Shown here piece by piece: positions 59,367 to 64,000 of a stretch of 64,000 nt of DNA. This stretch comes from Apium graveolens (Eukaryota > Streptophyta > Magnoliopsida > Apiales > Apiaceae). Location: assembly GCF_009905375.1 (NCBI RefSeq), contig NW_027417518.1, positions 62,001-126,000 of the forward strand, written 5' to 3'. Positions within the stretch are counted from its first letter, which is position 1. Each line of letters opens with the position of its first letter. The notes under the pieces were generated by a model. It did no database searches. It was not told where the DNA came from and saw nothing but the letters and a program-made list of their open reading frames with translations. The translations under genes and the position numbers were made by a program.

Positions 59367-59968
59367 AATTAATTGTTATTAATTGTATTTTAATTACAAT
59401 TAGGAGAAAATAGCTAGAAAGTGTTCCTTCAAATTCCAGCTATCCAATTTATAATTTGATCAATTTCATTTTTTCTAATTTTAATACAGCTTTTTGGTAC
59501 TGGGAGAAGATTATATAATCCAATGTTAAAAGAAGAAAGCGAATATGTTGATTTACATAGTCCAGACCATTATATAATAGCTATAAAAAGAATATAATAG
59601 TGTATGATGTTTAGAAAGCGAATATGTATGATGTTTACATTATATGGGATCTCTGCTTCACTTTCACCAATACTGTGGACCATGTTTACGTCCTTTGCAG
59701 AGGTTTAGTATTGTTCTTTTCCTGGGAACCTATCCATAATTAGCTTTTGTTACAGATCAAATAACAATAATTAAAAAAACAACAATTTAAAGAACATATC
59801 GATGTAGTGTTTTCAAATGCAAAGTATATTGGGAGAAAAAAATAGAATATAGATATCACTTATATAATACATAAACATAATACCGTAACCCAACACCTCT
59901 CGGTTTAGCCTTTTTGTGGGTTTGAATCTTGTCAAAAATAAGGGGTGTGTGTGTCTATTTATGTTTAA

Positions 59969-60448
59969 GAGGGGTGTATTCAAAGAAGATTTTGAAATAA
60001 TTATTTGGATTTTTGAAATCAAGGGGCATTCAATTAAGATTTTAATTTTTTTTTAAAATCTGATGGTATTTAATAGAGATTAGAAAATCTTTTAAAATCT
60101 GAATATATTCAATTTAGATTTTAAAAAATGTACCAAAATTTGACGACATTATTCAATTTGAATTTTTAAAAGTCCATAAAAATTGGGGTATTCAAAAATC
60201 CGTGGATTTTTTATTTGAAAACCTTGTGGAGTTTGATGGATTTACTAGTTCATTTTTAATCTTTTGAAATCTCTTTAAAATATATGAGATTTTGAAGGAT
60301 TTCTCGAAATTTCACAAAACCAGCTAGACTCTACAAGATTTTTTTATCAACTCCCTCAAAACCCACAAACAATTAAAATCAATGAAAAATCTTTTAAAAA
60401 CCATGGATTATTATTGATCCTTTAAAATGTGAAATGAATACACCCCTC
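59969..60448. mobile_element. MITE-like element, copy 2
   Basis: 480 bp counterpart of 1503-1986 at the equivalent place in the duplicated segment, with the same GAGGGGTGTATTCA/TGAATACACCCCTC ends. Confidence 0.6.
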
Positions 60449-61710
60449 CAAGTAACAAAAAAAAAGTAAACATGATAGAAGTGTATCTACCTCCATCAAC
60501 CCTGAGCTTAATTGAAAAATCTTGAGCAGTAGTGCTTGAAGTGACAAAACAGAAATGAATTGAACTCAAATGAACTTTTAATCAAACAAAGTTTTAAGAT
60601 ACCGAATAATGATGTGTAACTTTACCGAACTAATATTCTTGTCTAAACTCGAGTTCGGTATATTCGAAATGAACATAAATCGTTCACGAATATATAGAGA
60701 TTAACCGAAAACGAACTGTTTATGAACATTATATATTATTTTAAAAAGTAATTTTTACCTATATTTTTATTTAATTTTTTTATGAAAAATAATATTTATT
60801 TTAAATAATTATAAATTTAATTAAATATAAATTATGAATAATATATATTTTATATACAACTATTTTTGTCGAATCAAACTCGAGTTTAACGAATGAGTCG
60901 AGCTCGAGCTGAACACAAACCGACCTCAAGTCGAACATCTTGAAAACTTGATTATGTTCATTAAAATTATCGAACAAATTATGTTGTTCGTACTCCTTTT
61001 CGATAAGAGAAATTGAATGAAATTATCGAACTCATACAAGGACGAACTCGAACGAGTTTGACGAAAATCATGTTTTTTAATCCCTTAAGAAAATATAAGT
61101 AATGGAAAAGGAATACCGCATCGAGAAACATTGACAATTCACGTTAATATTACCTGAGTCTATAGACAATGACTTTGCACTTTTTTTCTAGTTCGTTCGA
61201 TCTTTTATGAGCAGCATCAACACTATAAGGGGAAATCTCACGGACACAAGCTTTACATCGCCACCACCTATGACGAGAAATATCTAGCGATCCTCGTTGT
61301 TACTCCCATGTACTTTTATTTATACCATTGACGGGGATGCAAGCCATCGAGTTTTCATTTATCACATCAGCCACGCACTCCAAGACCACATACATAAAGT
61401 AATTTATTTATGTATCACAATAATTAAATATTAAGTAATCTACTCTTAAAAAATCTCAAGATATTTGAAAAGGCTTGAATTTGTTAAAGTGTAATATTTA
61501 ACTGTTTTTGCACTCGTAGAGTGCACAAATCGAGCACAAAACAAATTTTGTAGAAGAGGATGGGAGGGCTCGACAACCTGGGATATCATAATTTAAAATC
61601 AAGATCTCTCTAAATCTTGGGGTATTACGACAACTCCTTGATTGATTCAAATATTATTCCACAAAAAAATGTTATAAAACACAAAACTTTCAAGATGTCT
61701 CATAGTATGC

Positions 61711-61712
<2 letters not shown>

Positions 61713-61751
<39 letters not shown>
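61713..61751. repeat. (TA)n microsatellite
   Basis: About 39 bp TA run. The matching site in copy A (near 3188) has only a short TATATATA, so the array expanded or contracted after the duplication. Confidence 0.97.
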
Positions 61752-61755
<4 letters not shown>

Positions 61756-61847
61756 CGGAAAGCTAAGTCCACATTTATATCCACAAAAATATATTCTAGA
61801 AAGTGAGATGCATATAAGCAAGGGGAAAGAGGGTTACCTCACCGAAA

Positions 61848-61992
61848 AAGGCTGGCAATTTAAATTCTCCTCTTTTCGTAGCACATCAGAATTCATTGAG
61901 TTTGTGGATGATGAATCTATTACATCGGCAAGTTCATTCACAAGCTTTGGCGCACCTTCTATGAAAGTATAAGCACAGTTCTTCTTCATTCC
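61848..61992 (-). pseudogene. First exon-like block, copy B
   Basis: Counterpart of 3293-3434: minus-strand MKKNCAYTFIEGAPKLVNEL, and the rest nearly the same, ending at TCG/GTGAGG. Two or three residue changes separate the copies, and the frame stays open in both. Confidence 0.3.
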
Positions 61993-62054
61993 AAACTAAA
62001 TCCATAACACCTCTTGAGATGGAATAAAATTTTATTGGAATCACGAATGGTATG

Positions 62055-62613
62055 TGATATAGATAAAAATATGTCCTAAAGACACATTAATATCGCATTA
62101 ATTGCACTTGGGCTTCTTGTCCGAAAAGTACAACACAGGCCTGTCTCGTCCAAGCTTCGTAGCAGGCATGTCTGGTTTAAGCTTCGTAACAGGCCTACGA
62201 CGGCCCAAGCAACCAAGGCCCACCAGCGGAGGTCATCCAAGTCCACGAACACGAGCTGTTCACGGACTAGGCCCAATACGGCTGGAAGTGCAAAGACATT
62301 TGTTCTAAACGGACTCAAAATCCTACATAGAAGGTTCTGGATCCCCTTCCCCAAGAGGACTCCTATTCATCATCTAAGTTGGAGACTTGTCCACTAAGTC
62401 TCCCAACAGAAGTCTAACCCTAGACACACCACTATATAAAGGGTTCTACCCCTCAACCTAGAACTACGTTTTTGGCTTTATTCTCTACAACACAGAGATA
62501 CGTAGGCATCTTGCTAGGACGAATAGTCCCGAATGCAAGAGCAGCCATTAAAACTTGAAGCTCACCAACCCTGGCATTAAATACTAAAGTACTCCGGTTT
62601 TTATTCAACAACA
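62055..62613 (+). repeat. Gypsy 5' LTR, copy B
   Basis: 559 bp, TGATATAGATAAAAATATG...TTCAACAACA, with TATATAAA at 62433-62440. The primer site TTTGGCGCCGTCTACGGGA follows at 62614, less decayed than the one at 4060. Confidence 0.93.
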
Positions 62614-62646
62614 TTTGGCGCCGTCTACGGGAAGACTACAACAACC

Positions 62647-63153
62647 ATGGTGAATACACGACGAAGAAACAATGGTGGAACAGACACTCCTATTCCACAA
62701 CGAACAGTCGCATCAGCGCTGGAAGTACCACCTTACTCAACTTATGCCTCCTCACAAGGAGGAACCCTGGTCGGGGCAACTGAGGCTGAGCCGCAAGGGT
62801 CGAATCCCCCGGCTCCTCAAGGGACAAATCCCTAATTACAGTAGGTACATGCACCTGTGAGCTCTCAGCCCGTTGGGTATGAGTACTCGATGATCGCGAC
62901 CACTACCCCCCCTTACAGGATGCCTCTATACCCTGAAGTTGAAGGGAGTGGACACTCTGATAGGGGTGAAGCACAAGGGTGGACACCCTAAGACATACGT
63001 GGCTTGGCTCCTATTCCGGAGGATCAAGAATTCTCTGGACCTTATACTGAAAGAGACTCTGAATCATCTGATGATGATGTTGCTCCAAGAAGGAGACGTG
63101 CTGGCAACGAACCAATGGCTGATACAGAATAACGCTCCAGGAGCACTCAAGGG
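62647..63153 (+). pseudogene. Gypsy gag N-terminal part, copy B
   Basis: Opens MVNTRRRNNGGTDTPIPQRT, stops at 62833-62835 (TAA where copy A has TAG). Family-like residues continue in shifted frames, such as IPEDQEFSGPYTERDSESSD near 63015-63075, with stops before 63154. Confidence 0.75.
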
Positions 63154-64000
63154 ATGATCCCCCAAGATGTTCAAGAGAGGATCAGGGCTCATGAAGCTGA
63201 GCTCCAAAGGTTAAAGCGTGACCTAGAGGCACAACTGACTCCAAGACCCCCACTTGCTCCAAGACGAAGAGGTTCTCCTCCAATCATAGATCTGGATGGT
63301 CCAATACCAAGAAGGGCAGTTGCCCCAAGGGCTGATCCAAGTGATCTTATACCCCTGGGAGATCCCGATGATCCAAACCCACCATTCACTGATGAGATAA
63401 TAAACACTCACATTTCTAAGAAGTTCAAGATGCCCACCATCAAAGCATACGATGGTACTGGCGACCCTGCTAACCATGTTAGGACGTTCTCTAATGCCCT
63501 GCTGCTACAGCCCGTGAACGACGCTATTAAGTGTCAGGCCTTCCCTCAAACCTTGTCGGGTATGGCTCAAAGGTGGTATAGTCATCTGCCTCCGAACTCT
63601 ATTGGATCCATTAAGGACTTGAGCCAAGCTTTTATCAAGCAATTCATAAGTGGCAGAGTGCACGAGAAGAGTTCAGCCTCTCTCATGGGCATAATCCAAG
63701 GAGTAAAGGAGTCCTTGAGAGAGTATCCGATTCGGTTTATAAAGAAGGATTTGAAGGTCCCTGATCTTGATGATAAGGTAGCTATGACAGCCCTACAGCA
63801 AGGGACTAGAGATGAGTTCTTTAAGATGTCCCTGGCTAAATTCCCTCCCGAGAGTATGCTGCAGCTCCAGGATAGAGCCGCAAAGTATATCAAGATGGAG
63901 GAGAGTATGAAGAAGACAGCTGTGAATAACGAACCTACTACAAACAAGAAGAGGAAGACGGATCAGAAGTATGACACTAAGGACAAGTACCCACAAATTA
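63154..64000 (+). CDS. Gypsy gag, open to the window edge (partial)
   Basis: From ATG 63154 (MIPQDVQERIRAHEAELQRL) the frame stays open to the end of the window, 282 codons. It contains the retrotransposon gag domain: KFKMPTIKAYDGTGDPANHV, AFPQTLSGMAQRWYSHLPPN, RVHEKSSASLMGIIQGVKES, LDDKVAMTALQQGTRDEFFK and FPPESMLQLQDRAAKYIKME. Stops at 5228 and 5426 in copy A are not present here. The true start is probably further upstream and broken; this Met is simply the first in the open stretch. It is likely non-functional, because the upstream gag is interrupted. Confidence 0.8.
   Translation, partial: MIPQDVQERIRAHEAELQRLKRDLEAQLTPRPPLAPRRRGSPPIIDLDGPIPRRAVAPRADPSDLIPLGDPDDPNPPFTDEIINTHISKKFKMPTIKAYDGTGDPANHVRTFSNALLLQPVNDAIKCQAFPQTLSGMAQRWYSHLPPNSIGSIKDLSQAFIKQFISGRVHEKSSASLMGIIQGVKESLREYPIRFIKKDLKVPDLDDKVAMTALQQGTRDEFFKMSLAKFPPESMLQLQDRAAKYIKMEESMKKTAVNNEPTTNKKRKTDQKYDTKDKYPQI

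Larger units (their letters stand above)
58368..64000. repeat. Duplicated segment, copy B
   Basis: Matches 1-5432 in the same orientation and continues to the window end. It has extra sequence compared with copy A, notably a second exon-like block at 59205-59366 and a longer (TA)n at 61713-61751. The gypsy insertion and its GTATG flank are shared. Confidence 0.9.
62055..64000 (+). mobile_element. Second copy of the Tat-type gypsy element, runs off the window
   Basis: 5' LTR, primer site and gag are present; pol lies beyond the window edge. The flanking GTATG (62050-62054) and surrounding DNA are those of the insertion at 3500, so this is a duplicate of that insertion, not an independent one. 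Confidence 0.93.

Overview
The window looks like repeat-rich nuclear DNA of a flowering plant, most likely a eudicot. The evidence is a Tat-lineage Ty3/gypsy element, an Athila-type gypsy element, Ty1/copia elements with a tRNA-Met-like primer site, several CACTA (En/Spm) transposons, GT-AG introns and AT-rich intergenic DNA. I found no complete ordinary host gene. Almost every coding signal belongs to a transposable element or to a host-gene fragment carried inside one.

Layout. 1-3499: low-copy-like DNA with exon-like blocks and a MITE; all of it recurs at 58368-62054. 3500-14191: full-length but decayed Tat-type gypsy element (TSD GTATG). 14514-20355: 5' half of a copia element whose gag is split by a CACTA element (14946-19345, TSD ACT). 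That CACTA element carries fragments of five host genes, all antisense to the numbering: ribosomal protein L11, plastid acetyl-CoA carboxylase alpha-carboxyltransferase, a class III peroxidase, D-cysteine desulfhydrase and ClpB/Hsp101. 20356 to about 30470: another CACTA element with a decayed Ulp1-like protease gene. It is itself split by a 7.4 kb CACTA element (22474-29843, TSD TGA) with an uninterrupted two-exon TNP2 transposase gene. 32867-39603: Athila-type element (TSD ATGTT) with only gag-like coding and no pol. 42158-57411: large CACTA element (TSD TCT) with a coatomer beta' fragment and a second CACTA element (47896-56334, TSD CAT), which in turn contains a whole copia element (48498-53063, TSD TATAT). 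58368-64000: second copy of the window's opening segment, including the same gypsy insertion at the same site.

How the parts relate. The order of events can be read from the nesting. The copia at 14514 came before the CACTA insertions into it. The CACTA at 42158 came before the one at 47896, which came before the copia at 48498. The gypsy insertion came before the duplication that links 1-5432 to 58368-64000. The intact TNP2 element and the gene-carrying CACTA share a near-identical terminal inverted repeat, so one may be able to mobilise the other.

The strongest unusual features are the five-gene Pack-CACTA with its chimeric reading frame, the triple-nested CACTA/CACTA/copia block, the gag-only Athila derivative and the duplication about 58.4 kb apart. 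All element boundaries, TSDs, splice sites and protein-family calls come from reading the sequence by eye; none was checked against a database.
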